From: Chryseobacterium camelliae
GTDB lineage: Bacteria; Bacteroidota; Bacteroidia; Flavobacteriales; Weeksellaceae
Reading direction: 5' to 3'
NCBI RefSeq assembly: GCF_027920545.1
Contig: NZ_CP115859.1
Location: forward strand, 1,302,001 to 1,366,000
Length of the DNA stretch: 64,000 nucleotides
Notes under the pieces: model-generated
Told to the model about the DNA's origin: nothing
Databases searched by the model: none
Seen by the model: only the letters and a program-made list of their open reading frames with translations
Position numbers and translations under genes: made by a program
Part shown: positions 37,479 to 45,553 of the stretch, one piece after another
Layout of the letters: each line of letters starts with the position of its first letter
Numbering within the stretch: the stretch's first letter is position 1

Positions 37479-38600
37479 TTAAAGTTGTACCATCTCTGTC
37501 ACCTCAACATCATATCCTCCAACCTGAGGTTTGATATTTGGGTTCTGAGTGATTACTTTAAATTTATTAATTCCTAGATTCTTTAAAATCTGAGTTCCGA
37601 TTCCGTAATCTCTGTAATTGTAAGCTAACGTAGGATGCTGTTCCTGACCGTCCTGATAATTTAAAAACTGCTGTAGCTTTCTTAATGTATTTTCAGAATT
37701 TGAAACGTTGTTGATGAAAATGACAGCACCTTTTCCTGCTTCATTCACCATATTGGTTACTTTCTCCAATAAAGGCTTTTCACCGTTATTCAATCTTGTC
37801 AACACATCAAAATAAGAATCAGAAGACTGAACTCTTACTAAAACAGGCTCATCAACTGTCCAGGCTCCTTTTGTCAAAGCAAAATGGATCTGATCATTTG
37901 AAGTCTCTCTGAAAGCGAAGAAATCAAATTCTCCGTAAGCCGTTTTCACTTTTCTTTCTTCCAGTCTTTCGATCAGGTTTCCTTTTTTAAGCTGATAATG
38001 AATCAAATCTTCAATAGAAACGATTTTCATATCATGTTTTTGAGCAAAAACCTGTAAATCCGGCAGACGAGACATTGATCCGTCTTCATTCATAATCTCA
38101 CAGATCACCCCTCCTTCTTTTAATCCGGCCAAATGCGTAAGATCAATCGCTGCTTCAGTATGTCCTGCTCTTTTCAACACTCCTCCTTTTCTTGCACGAA
38201 GCGGGAAAATGTGTCCCGGTCTCATGAAATCTGTAGGCTTAGATTTTTCATCCATCAAAGCTAAAATCGTTTTTGCTCTGTCTCCCGCAGAAATTCCTGT
38301 AGAAGTCCCGTTTCCAAGAAGGTCAACCGATACCGTAAAAGCTGTTTCTTTCGGATCACTGCTTCTGCTTACCATTACCTCCAATCCAAGCTCATCACAT
38401 CTTTTTTCAGGAAGAGGCATACAAATCAACCCTCTTCCGTGAAGTGCCATGAAATTGATGATTTCAGGTGTTGTTAATTCAGCCGCACAAAGAAAATCAC
38501 CTTCATTTTCTCTGTCCTCATCATCTACTACTATGATTATTTTACCATTTTTAAGGTCTTCAATAGCCTCTGGAATAGTATTTAATTTAATATCAGACAT
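37479..38600 (-). CDS. ribB: 3,4-dihydroxy-2-butanone 4-phosphate synthase RibB with degenerate GTP cyclohydrolase II domain
   Basis: This 373-residue protein has an N-terminal RibB domain (about 1-205) that converts ribulose 5-phosphate for riboflavin synthesis. [13 protein letters not shown] and [28 protein letters not shown] carry its catalytic Glu/Asp/His residues. The C-terminal half is RibA-like: it keeps [20 protein letters not shown]. The zinc and substrate loop (HSECLTGD...RCDC in active enzymes) reads [15 protein letters not shown], with no cysteines. RibA activity is therefore probably lost, and a separate RibA should exist elsewhere. A TATCTTTG promoter box (38628-38621) precedes it. 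Confidence 0.9.
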   Translation of the reverse strand: MSDIKLNTIPEAIEDLKNGKIIIVVDDEDRENEGDFLCAAELTTPEIINFMALHGRGLICMPLPEKRCDELGLEVMVSRSSDPKETAFTVSVDLLGNGTSTGISAGDRAKTILALMDEKSKPTDFMRPGHIFPLRARKGGVLKRAGHTEAAIDLTHLAGLKEGGVICEIMNEDGSMSRLPDLQVFAQKHDMKIVSIEDLIHYQLKKGNLIERLEERKVKTAYGEFDFFAFRETSNDQIHFALTKGAWTVDEPVLVRVQSSDSYFDVLTRLNNGEKPLLEKVTNMVNEAGKGAVIFINNVSNSENTLRKLQQFLNYQDGQEQHPTLAYNYRDYGIGTQILKNLGINKFKVITQNPNIKPQVGGYDVEVTEMVQL

Positions 38601-38620
38601 TTTTACTTTTTAAATTTATG

Positions 38621-38628
38621 CAAAGATA
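38621..38628 (-). promoter_or_regulatory. -7 promoter box for ribB
   Basis: TATCTTTG on the minus strand lies 20 nt before the ATG. Confidence 0.55.
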
Positions 38629-38658
38629 CTCATAAAAAAAGGCATCTTCCAATTAATC

Positions 38659-39663
38659 TTATGCTTTGAATATTGAGTTTTTGGCATTTCTGAAAATATG
38701 ATACGACTCCAATCTTTTCTGATGATCGTAAATATGGGAGTTGATCATTAATTCGTCCACATTGAACCTTTCCTGAAAACTTTTCAGCTTTTCTTCAATT
38801 TCACTTTGATCTCCGATTAAAGTATATTTTAATTTCTGTAAAACCATCGATTTTTCCATAGGAGACCAAATTTCATCCATATCATCAACAGGCGGTGCGA
38901 AAGGTTTTCTGTCGTTTCTTATAATATTAATAAAAGCCTGGAATAATGTCGTTGACATTTTATGTGCTTCCTCGGAAGTTTCAGCGGCAATTCCATTGAC
39001 ACAAGCAATGATATAAGGCTGATCCAAATATTTTGATGGTTCAAAATGCTCTTTGTAAATATTAAAAGCCATTTCCATTTGTTCAGGAGCAAAATGCCCC
39101 GCAAATGCATACGGAAGTCCTAATTCTGCCGCTAAAAAAGCACTGTCTGTACTTGAACCCAGAATATACAGCGGAACATCCAATCCTTCTCCGGGAATCG
39201 CACGAACCAGCGCATCACGATTTTCTTTGGAGAAATATTTTTGCAATTCCAGAATCTGTCTTGGAAACTGTTGATTAATGATTGCAGGATTTCTTCCCAA
39301 CGCCTGAGCCGTCAATCCGTCTGTTCCGGGGGCTCTTCCCAATCCAAGATCAATTCTTCCGGGAAAAAGAGACTCTAAGGTTCCGAATTGTTCGGCAATC
39401 ACTAATGAACTGTGATTCGGAAGCATAATTCCACCCGATCCTACCCTTATTTTTTTTGTTCCGTTGGCAATATAACCAATCAGAACCGAAGTTGCAGAGC
39501 TGGCAATGCTTTCCATATTATGATGTTCTGCAAGCCAGAATCTTTTATAGTCTAAATTTTCAGTATAGTTGGCTAAAGACAAACTGTCCTGAAAAGTATC
39601 GTGAATGCTTTTCTCCTGCTTTACGGGAGCAAGATCAAGAACCGATATTTCGAAATTCTTCAT
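38659..39663 (-). CDS. LLM-class flavin-dependent oxidoreductase
   Basis: This 334-residue luciferase-like monooxygenase (TIM barrel, FMN or F420 family) starts MKNFEISVLDLAPV and contains YKRFWLAEHHNMESIASSAT, RVGSGGIMLPNHSSL and DLGLGRAPGTDG. These match the MsnO8/YhbW-type group 1 members annotated as alkanal-monooxygenase-like. The substrate cannot be told from sequence. A TACATTTG promoter box (39698-39691) is upstream. Confidence 0.9.
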   Translation of the reverse strand: MKNFEISVLDLAPVKQEKSIHDTFQDSLSLANYTENLDYKRFWLAEHHNMESIASSATSVLIGYIANGTKKIRVGSGGIMLPNHSSLVIAEQFGTLESLFPGRIDLGLGRAPGTDGLTAQALGRNPAIINQQFPRQILELQKYFSKENRDALVRAIPGEGLDVPLYILGSSTDSAFLAAELGLPYAFAGHFAPEQMEMAFNIYKEHFEPSKYLDQPYIIACVNGIAAETSEEAHKMSTTLFQAFINIIRNDRKPFAPPVDDMDEIWSPMEKSMVLQKLKYTLIGDQSEIEEKLKSFQERFNVDELMINSHIYDHQKRLESYHIFRNAKNSIFKA

Positions 39664-39690
39664 ATTTTAAATGTTAGGTATAAAACCAAG

Positions 39691-39698
39691 CAAATGTA
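39691..39698 (-). promoter_or_regulatory. -7 promoter box for the LLM oxidoreductase gene
   Basis: TACATTTG on the minus strand lies 27 nt before the ATG. Confidence 0.5.
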
Positions 39699-39806
39699 AA
39701 ACTAATAAATCGCATTAGTTACTTTTTGTAATTGATAGGATGGATTGCGCAGTTCAGGAAAAAACTATTGGAATTAATACTTATGAAGCTTTAAATTTGT
39801 TATTAA

Positions 39807-40025
39807 CCAAATTTTAAAAATATCAATAACTATTTGCCAAAAGAAAATGATCTTTTAACAATAAGATTAAAATATAAACACCCTGAAAAGCGTCGTAAAT
39901 CTAGACCATATATAAATAGTTTTATATCTTTTGTTTATGACAAAGAATGGAGATTAAATAAGGGCTTTGAACATGCTGATAACTCTTATGAAACTATAGC
40001 TGAAGGAGAAATTATATTAAGCTAA
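39807..40025 (+). pseudogene. possible gene remnant (YfbK/VWA C-terminal-like fragment)
   Basis: A frame open from 39807 (a stop lies just before) reads PNFKNINNYLPKENDLLTIR, then LKYKHPEK. This resembles the start of the C-terminal DUF3520 region of YfbK-like VWA proteins (ENDLLTxRLKYKxP). The rest (ISFVYDKEWRLNKGFEH) does not match what I expect of the family. There is no good start codon. It is most likely a decayed fragment; the family call is weak. Confidence 0.3.
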
Positions 40026-40087
40026 AACTTTATTTTCATGTTATGAATAACAAAAAAAGTTTTAGTAGTTCGCTATTAAAGCCTTTT

Positions 40088-42214
40088 TTATTTTCCTTTC
40101 TCCTTCAGATAAGTAAAATGATTAATCAAAATCCTGATTTCATTAAACTCAAAATTACTGGGCAGCGCATTCTTCCATTCGGTTAAAGTTTCCTTTGGCT
40201 CTTTATAGAAAATGTCTTCAAAAGCTTTTATTTTTTCTGAAGTAACTACTCTTGAAATATCCAATAAGCCCTGTTCTGCAAATTTCGCCAGGTGACCGAT
40301 CACCGTTTCTTTTACCAATCCCCTTTCCAAAGCAATTTCGGCAATTGTTTTTCCCTGTTCAAATAATTGGAACGTAAGAACCTGAGACGGAACTTTTGCA
40401 ATTTTCATGCTGATTTCCTTATCATTTTTCTCATCCAGAAGTTTGGTTTCCAGCAAATGAATCTCTTTTAAACTATTCAGGTATTCTTCAACATCTTCCA
40501 GCCAGCTTTTAAACCCTTCATTGTATTGCTTCAATCCTTTTACGCCTTTTATTTCAGCATAAAATTCTTTCAGAGGATTAAAAACTTTATCTCTGATTTC
40601 GGTAAAAAAGAAATTGACCGCGCCTTTTGTTTTATTTTCAATTTCAGACCACTCTTCTTTCTGTTCAATGAAATTATTGACTTTCTGAGAAATGACTCTT
40701 TCCAGTTTTCCGAAGATTTTCCCAAGGTTGACAACCTCATGCTTAAGCTGAAGATACAATTGACCGGCTTTTACTTTGTCAATACTTTTTGTAACAATCG
40801 AAAGGTTGTTCCATTCTTCAACTTCTTTCAGCAACCATTGAGAATCTACAGTACGAAGCACTTTTTTGATGCTGTAATCGTATTTTTCCTTGTTTAGAAT
40901 CGCCTCAACATTATCGTTGGCATGGGTTTCCCCCTGAAATTTCAGAATCCGGTTGTCTTTAAAAATAACTTCGGGTGTGATTTTTGATTTTAAAACAATT
41001 CCTTCCAATGTTCGGCAACGTGACAATGCCACGTAAACCTGTCCCGCAGTGAAACTTTTCCCCGCATCAATAATTACTTTATCAAATGTCAATCCCTGAC
41101 TTTTATGAATGGTAACCGCCCAAGCCAGTTTGATCGGAAACTGCTCGAAACTTCCCAAAACTTCTTCCTTGATATTTTTTTCGGTGTCGAGGAAATATTT
41201 TTTCTGTTCCCAAACTTCACGTTTCACTACAATTTCCCTTTCACTTCCTTCTAAAATGACTTTAATTTCGTTTTCATCCAAAGCGGAAATTTCACCCAAC
41301 TTTCCGTTGAAATATTTCTTCTCTCCTGAAATATCATTACGGATAAACATAATCTGGGCTCCGATTTTTAGTTCCAAAAACTGTTCATTGGGAAACTGGT
41401 TTTCTTTGAACTCACCAAAAAGCTTAGCTTCATACGTTGTAGCGTCAACTTTTATTTCCGCTAGCTTTTCCTGATTGATTTCATCTGCCATTTTATTGTG
41501 CGAACACAGGTAAACGTAAGATTCTTTCCCCATATCAAAATCGGGATCGTATCTTTCATTCAAGTGATCAAAATCGATACTCGCAACATCTCCGTCACGA
41601 ATGGCATTTAAAATTTCCAAAAATTCTTCATCGGATTGACGGTAGACTTTCGTTAATTCAATCGTAAGTAAAGGAATTTCTTTAATGGCCAGACTATCAA
41701 AAAAGAAAGGAGAATTGTAACACATTTTCAAAATATGTTCGTCTCTCACTACTGGTGGAAGCTGGTATAAATCACCGATGAACAACATCTGAACTCCTCC
41801 AAAACGCTGGTTGTTTCTTCGGATAAACCGCAAAGAAAAATCCATCATATCCAACACATCGGCACGAAGCATCGAAACCTCATCAATAATAAGCACTTCA
41901 ACTTCTCTTAAAAGCTTAAGTTTATCTTTACGATATTTAAAATGAGGCATCAGGTCAGCAATATTATTTGCCAAACTGGTATCAATTCTCTCGGTGGTAG
42001 GTAAAAAAGTTCTCAGCGGCAGTCCAAACATCGAATGAATGGTAACACCACCTGCATTAATCGCTGCAATTCCCGTAGGGGCAACGACAATGTGTTTTTT
42101 ACGTGTCCGCTTTACAAAATCATTGAGAAAAGTAGTTTTTCCCGTTCCTGCTTTCCCCGTTAAAAAAACGCTTCGGTTGGTATGCTCTATTAAGTCAAAA
42201 AAATGATTGTTCAT
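40088..42214 (-). CDS. PIF1/Dda-like DNA helicase with C-terminal HTH_40 domain
   Basis: This 708-residue superfamily 1B helicase has Walker A LTGKAGTGKTTFLNDF, a GIAAINAGGVTIHSMF segment, the DEVSMLRADVLDMMDF box, and a UvrD_C_2-type motif (LAWAVTIHKSQGLTFDKVII). A linker of helices is followed by an HTH_40 (RQC-like) domain near the C-terminus (LFEQGKTIAEIALERGLVKE). The ATG at 42214 is favoured over one at 42241 because TAATTTTG (42228-42221) is a promoter box 6 nt upstream of it and lies inside the extension. Confidence 0.92.
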   Translation of the reverse strand: MNNHFFDLIEHTNRSVFLTGKAGTGKTTFLNDFVKRTRKKHIVVAPTGIAAINAGGVTIHSMFGLPLRTFLPTTERIDTSLANNIADLMPHFKYRKDKLKLLREVEVLIIDEVSMLRADVLDMMDFSLRFIRRNNQRFGGVQMLFIGDLYQLPPVVRDEHILKMCYNSPFFFDSLAIKEIPLLTIELTKVYRQSDEEFLEILNAIRDGDVASIDFDHLNERYDPDFDMGKESYVYLCSHNKMADEINQEKLAEIKVDATTYEAKLFGEFKENQFPNEQFLELKIGAQIMFIRNDISGEKKYFNGKLGEISALDENEIKVILEGSEREIVVKREVWEQKKYFLDTEKNIKEEVLGSFEQFPIKLAWAVTIHKSQGLTFDKVIIDAGKSFTAGQVYVALSRCRTLEGIVLKSKITPEVIFKDNRILKFQGETHANDNVEAILNKEKYDYSIKKVLRTVDSQWLLKEVEEWNNLSIVTKSIDKVKAGQLYLQLKHEVVNLGKIFGKLERVISQKVNNFIEQKEEWSEIENKTKGAVNFFFTEIRDKVFNPLKEFYAEIKGVKGLKQYNEGFKSWLEDVEEYLNSLKEIHLLETKLLDEKNDKEISMKIAKVPSQVLTFQLFEQGKTIAEIALERGLVKETVIGHLAKFAEQGLLDISRVVTSEKIKAFEDIFYKEPKETLTEWKNALPSNFEFNEIRILINHFTYLKEKGK

Positions 42215-42220
42215 CGTTGT

Positions 42221-42228
42221 CAAAATTA
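42221..42228 (-). promoter_or_regulatory. -7 promoter box for the PIF1-like helicase
   Basis: TAATTTTG on the minus strand ends 6 nt before the ATG at 42214, which also decides the start codon. Confidence 0.5.
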
Positions 42229-42278
42229 CGGAAAATGTCATTAAGGCATAAACTTTGATTCTAGTTAAAGAAAATTTT

Positions 42279-42719
42279 ATGAAAAATCAACCGCTAAAAA
42301 TATCCGCCATTCTATTTTGTGTATCACTTTTTGCCGTATCATGCAAAACAGTAGTGAATGACGATGCCAACCTACCTAAAGACATTTCTGAGAGACCGGC
42401 CGATGAAAACAGCCAGAAATACGATCAGGCCCGTTTAGATAAAATAAAATCAGCGATTGAAGAGGAAATTGCAAAAGAAGAATGTAAAGAAGCTGCTGAT
42501 TGGACGTTTTCTCCTATTGGTTCAAAAGCTTGTGGCGGACCAATTTCTTACATTGCTTATCCTAAAAAAATTGAAAACTCCGTACTTCCCAAAATACAAA
42601 GCTATACCAACGTCATGTCCGAATACAATAAAAAATACAATATTACTTCAGACTGTATGATGGCGGCTGAACCCACTTCGGTAAAATGTGAAAACGGAAA
42701 AGCGGTTTTAGTTTATTAA
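42279..42719 (+). CDS. hypothetical lipoprotein
   Basis: This 146-residue protein has a lipoprotein signal peptide (ILFCVSLFAVSCKTV). The mature part has an acidic linker and a compact domain with four Cys: NIAKEECKEAADW region, SKACGGPISYIAYP, TSDCMMAAEPTSVKCENGK. These may form two disulfides. The central CGGP and Cys positions suggest a small cystine-stabilised domain; the family is not recognised. The ATG at 42279 is chosen over an upstream TTG because it gives a clean signal peptide. Confidence 0.72.
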   Translation: MKNQPLKISAILFCVSLFAVSCKTVVNDDANLPKDISERPADENSQKYDQARLDKIKSAIEEEIAKEECKEAADWTFSPIGSKACGGPISYIAYPKKIENSVLPKIQSYTNVMSEYNKKYNITSDCMMAAEPTSVKCENGKAVLVY

Positions 42720-42738
42720 TACAAGGATATTTAAAATA

Positions 42739-42775
42739 AAAAGCTCTCTCAACTTCAATTGAGAGAGCTTTTTTA
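42739..42775. terminator. bidirectional terminator
   Basis: AAAAGCTCTCTCAA/TTGAGAGAGCTTTT with a short loop and T-runs on both sides separates two convergent genes. Confidence 0.85.
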
Positions 42776-42806
42776 TTCGTTTTTTGAAGTGACGTAATTT
42801 TAAAAA

Positions 42807-43343
42807 TTATCCTTCAATTTCTTTCACATTTTCTTTATACCAGGACGAATATTTCACATAATTATCAGCAATCCTATTCACTTCTCCTTCCAGCAGCTGA
42901 GCATTGATATCCTTAATTTTCTTTGCAGGAACACCTCCCCAAACTTCTCCGGACTTAATATGAGTTCCTTGCGTTACTACAGAACCTGCTCCCACAATAG
43001 AATTTTCCTCAACCAGACAGGCATCCATGACAATAGAACCCATTCCGATCAAAACATTATCGTGAATGGTACATCCGTGAACAATTGCATTATGACCTAT
43101 CGACACATTATTTCCAATATTTAAAGGATGTTTTTGATAGGTGCAATGAAGCATCGCGTTATCCTGAACATTCACTTTATTCCCCATTTTGATGTAATGA
43201 ACATCTCCCCGGATTACGGCATTATACCAAATACTGCAATCTTTTCCCATCGTAACATCTCCAATAATTGTAGCGGTTTCTGCCAAAAAAGTGTTTTCTC
43301 CTATCTGTGGTGCTTTTCCTAAAAGTTCTTTTATAAGTGCCAT
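42807..43343 (-). CDS. gamma carbonic anhydrase family protein
   Basis: This 178-residue left-handed beta-helix hexapeptide-repeat protein is of the YrdA/gamma-CA type. The repeats carry the likely zinc-binding histidines in AMLHCTYQKHPL and SIGHNAIVHGCTIHD. The ACLVEENSIVGAGSVVTQGT and GVPAKKIKDI segments are characteristic. Whether it hydrates carbon dioxide or binds other metals is not decided by sequence alone. It is cytoplasmic, and the length is typical. Confidence 0.9.
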   Translation of the reverse strand: MALIKELLGKAPQIGENTFLAETATIIGDVTMGKDCSIWYNAVIRGDVHYIKMGNKVNVQDNAMLHCTYQKHPLNIGNNVSIGHNAIVHGCTIHDNVLIGMGSIVMDACLVEENSIVGAGSVVTQGTHIKSGEVWGGVPAKKIKDINAQLLEGEVNRIADNYVKYSSWYKENVKEIEG

Positions 43344-43429
43344 ATTTTTAATTTGAATATTTGATAATAAGCTCTTCTGATAATTAAATTTTATATCTGA
43401 TCAATTTAAAATGATAGCGATAGCGAAAA

Positions 43430-43466
43430 TCTAACTTCCAGCCTCTAACTTCTAATTTCTAATTCC
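43430..43466. repeat. pyrimidine-rich dispersed repeat fragment
   Basis: A tract with several copies of CTAACTTC/CTAATTTC. Similar tracts occur at 59044-59078 and 60715-60752. Confidence 0.4.
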
Positions 43467-43467
43467 G

Positions 43468-43475
43468 TATTTTTG
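43468..43475 (+). promoter_or_regulatory. -7 promoter box for the NifU-like gene
   Basis: TATTTTTG lies 21 nt before the ATG at 43497. Confidence 0.5.
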
Positions 43476-43496
43476 TATCTCAAATTTAACGAAAAA

Positions 43497-44375
43497 ATGC
43501 ATACTATCCTTATAGAACCGACCGAAAACCCGAAAGTGATGAAATTTGTAGCAGATTACAACCTGATTCCGGGATCTTTAGAGTTGGACAGAGATTCAGA
43601 TATTTCAGAAATTCCTTTAGCACAGGAACTTTTCAACTATCCTTTTGTGGAAAGAATTTTCATTACGGCTAATTTTGTAGCGGTTGCAAAACAAGACACT
43701 GTAGAATGGGAACATGTAGCTGAAAGTCTGAAAAATGTAGTAGAAGACGAATTATTGGCAAACCCTAGAATTTATCTTCAAAAAAGAAAAGAAATGTATC
43801 AGATTTATGCGGAAATGACGCCGAATCCGAATGCAATGAAATTCGTTTCTAATCAATTTTTGATAGAAGGTTTTGTGGAAGTAAAGTCAAAAGACGAAGC
43901 AGAAGGAGTTCCTTTAGCTCAGGCAATTTTTAAAGAATTTGATTTTGCTAAGGAAGTTTTTATTTCTGATAATTTCGTGGCCGTTACAAGAGATAATTCT
44001 GTAGAATGGCATCAGGTAATGATGGCTGTTCGTGGCTTTATTGCTGAATATCTTCAAAACGGAGGTAAAATTTCCGATATCGAAGCTCAGAAACACGAAA
44101 ATCCAGTAGAAAAAATCATCAACAGAGAATATACGGATGACGAACAAAGAATTTCTGATATTTTGAACGAATACGTTGCTCCTGCAGTAGAAAACGACGG
44201 TGGAAAAATTTCTTTGATGGAATACGATCAGGAACATAAAACTGCAAAAATGCTTCTTCAGGGAGCTTGTTCAGGATGCCCAAGTTCTACTGCTACCTTG
44301 AAAAACGGGATTGAAAATATTTTGAAACAATTTGTACCTGACTTAGTAGAAAAAGTAGAGGCAGTAAACGGATAA
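43497..44375 (+). CDS. NifU-like iron-sulfur scaffold protein with two N-terminal NFU-N domains
   Basis: This 292-residue protein has two related domains: one from about 1-95 (MHTILIEPTENPKVMKFVAD) and a copy from about 105-200 (AEMTPNPNAMKFVSNQFL), both NFU_N (Scaffold Nfu/NifU N). The C-terminal NifU domain (about 215-285) has the cluster-binding CxxC in GACSGCPSS. It carries iron-sulfur clusters to target proteins. hemH lies 70 nt downstream. The start is the ATG with a -7 box upstream. Confidence 0.93.
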   Translation: MHTILIEPTENPKVMKFVADYNLIPGSLELDRDSDISEIPLAQELFNYPFVERIFITANFVAVAKQDTVEWEHVAESLKNVVEDELLANPRIYLQKRKEMYQIYAEMTPNPNAMKFVSNQFLIEGFVEVKSKDEAEGVPLAQAIFKEFDFAKEVFISDNFVAVTRDNSVEWHQVMMAVRGFIAEYLQNGGKISDIEAQKHENPVEKIINREYTDDEQRISDILNEYVAPAVENDGGKISLMEYDQEHKTAKMLLQGACSGCPSSTATLKNGIENILKQFVPDLVEKVEAVNG

Positions 44376-44380
44376 AACAT

Positions 44381-44439
44381 AAGTAATCAGTAAAAATAAT
44401 AAGCAATAAAAATTACTCATTACCAATTACTCATTATTT
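44381..44439. repeat. ATTACTCATT-type dispersed repeat
   Basis: The stretch contains two copies of ATTACTCATTA and related AAGCAATAA words. A reverse-orientation relative with ATGAGCAATGAGTGATAAGT occurs near 36336-36368. Confidence 0.35.
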
Positions 44440-44445
44440 ATATTT

Positions 44446-45468
44446 ATGAAAGGAATTTTATTAGTCAATCTAGGATCGCCGAAATCTACCGCAGTACATG
44501 ATGTAAAAGAATATCTCGATGAATTCCTGATGGATGAAAGGGTAATCGACTATCGCTGGATTTTCCGCGCTTTGTTGGTTCGTGGAATTATTTTAAAAAC
44601 CAGGCCCGCCAAATCAGCCGAAGCATACAAAACAGTTTGGACAGATGAGGGATCACCACTGATCGTCATCACAGAAAAAATTCAGCAAAAACTTCAGAAG
44701 CAGGTTGATGTTCCGGTAGAAATCGGAATGCGATATGCAGAACCCAGCATTGAAACAGGGATCAGAAAATTAACTGAGAAAGGCGTTTCTGAAATTGTAC
44801 TTTTCCCTTTGTATCCGCAATATGCGATGAGTACAACAGAAACTGTGATCGAAAAAGCGGAGGAAGTACGAAAAAAGATGTTTCCGAATGTAAAAATCAA
44901 TTATGTTCAGCCGTTTTATGACAGAGATATTTATGTAAACTGCCTGGCAGAAAGTATTAAGGAGAAACTTCCGGAAAACTTCGATGCCCTTCAATTTTCT
45001 TATCACGGAGTTCCGGAAAGACATATTTACAAGACCGATCCTACAAAAACGTGCAACCTTAATGACTGCTGCTCAAGAGAGAGCAATCCCAGTCATCAAT
45101 TCTGCTACCGTCACCAATGTTTTACAACAACAAATCTGGTGATTGAAAAGCTTAATTTACCAAAGGAAAAAACAATTGTTTCTTTCCAGTCGAGATTAGG
45201 AAAAGATAAATGGATCGAGCCTTATACTGATGAAACTTTGGAAACAATTCCCGGAAAGGGAGTAAAAAACCTTGCCATTGTCTGCCCTGCGTTTGTATCC
45301 GATTGCCTGGAAACGCTGGAAGAAATTTCCGTGGAAGGAAAAGAACAGTTTTTACACGGAGGCGGAGAAAACTTCCATTATATCCCTTGCCTGAATGATG
45401 AAGACCGATGGATTGAAGTGGTAAAGACTCTTTGTGAAGAAAAGCTTAACGAGTTTTATTTAGTGTAA
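44446..45468 (+). CDS. hemH: ferrochelatase HemH
   Basis: This 340-residue enzyme inserts ferrous iron into protoporphyrin IX. It has LLVNLGSPKST at the start, the catalytic His in FSYHGVPERHIY and the acidic residues of VSDCLETLEEI. A Cys-rich segment (CNLNDCCSRESNP, then CYRHQC) in the middle has enough cysteines for a metal or cluster site, as in several bacterial ferrochelatases; whether it binds [2Fe-2S] is not known here. It is cytoplasmic or membrane-associated and serves KatG and other haem proteins. Confidence 0.95.
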   Translation: MKGILLVNLGSPKSTAVHDVKEYLDEFLMDERVIDYRWIFRALLVRGIILKTRPAKSAEAYKTVWTDEGSPLIVITEKIQQKLQKQVDVPVEIGMRYAEPSIETGIRKLTEKGVSEIVLFPLYPQYAMSTTETVIEKAEEVRKKMFPNVKINYVQPFYDRDIYVNCLAESIKEKLPENFDALQFSYHGVPERHIYKTDPTKTCNLNDCCSRESNPSHQFCYRHQCFTTTNLVIEKLNLPKEKTIVSFQSRLGKDKWIEPYTDETLETIPGKGVKNLAIVCPAFVSDCLETLEEISVEGKEQFLHGGGENFHYIPCLNDEDRWIEVVKTLCEEKLNEFYLV

Positions 45469-45505
45469 AAACAATAACCTCCGGAATCGGAGGTTATTGT
45501 TTTTA
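45467..45505. terminator. bidirectional terminator after hemH
   Basis: AAACAATAACCTCCG/CGGAGGTTATTGTTT with a 4-nt loop and T-run separates hemH from the convergent M4 protease gene. Confidence 0.85.
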
Positions 45506-45553
45506 TGAACACACGTTTTCGTAAATAATAAAATATATTTTATTATACTCTTA

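Noticed and set aside
39807..40025. Treating this frame as an intact gene
   Set aside because: No good start codon, no promoter and only a partial family resemblance. Listed as a possible remnant instead.
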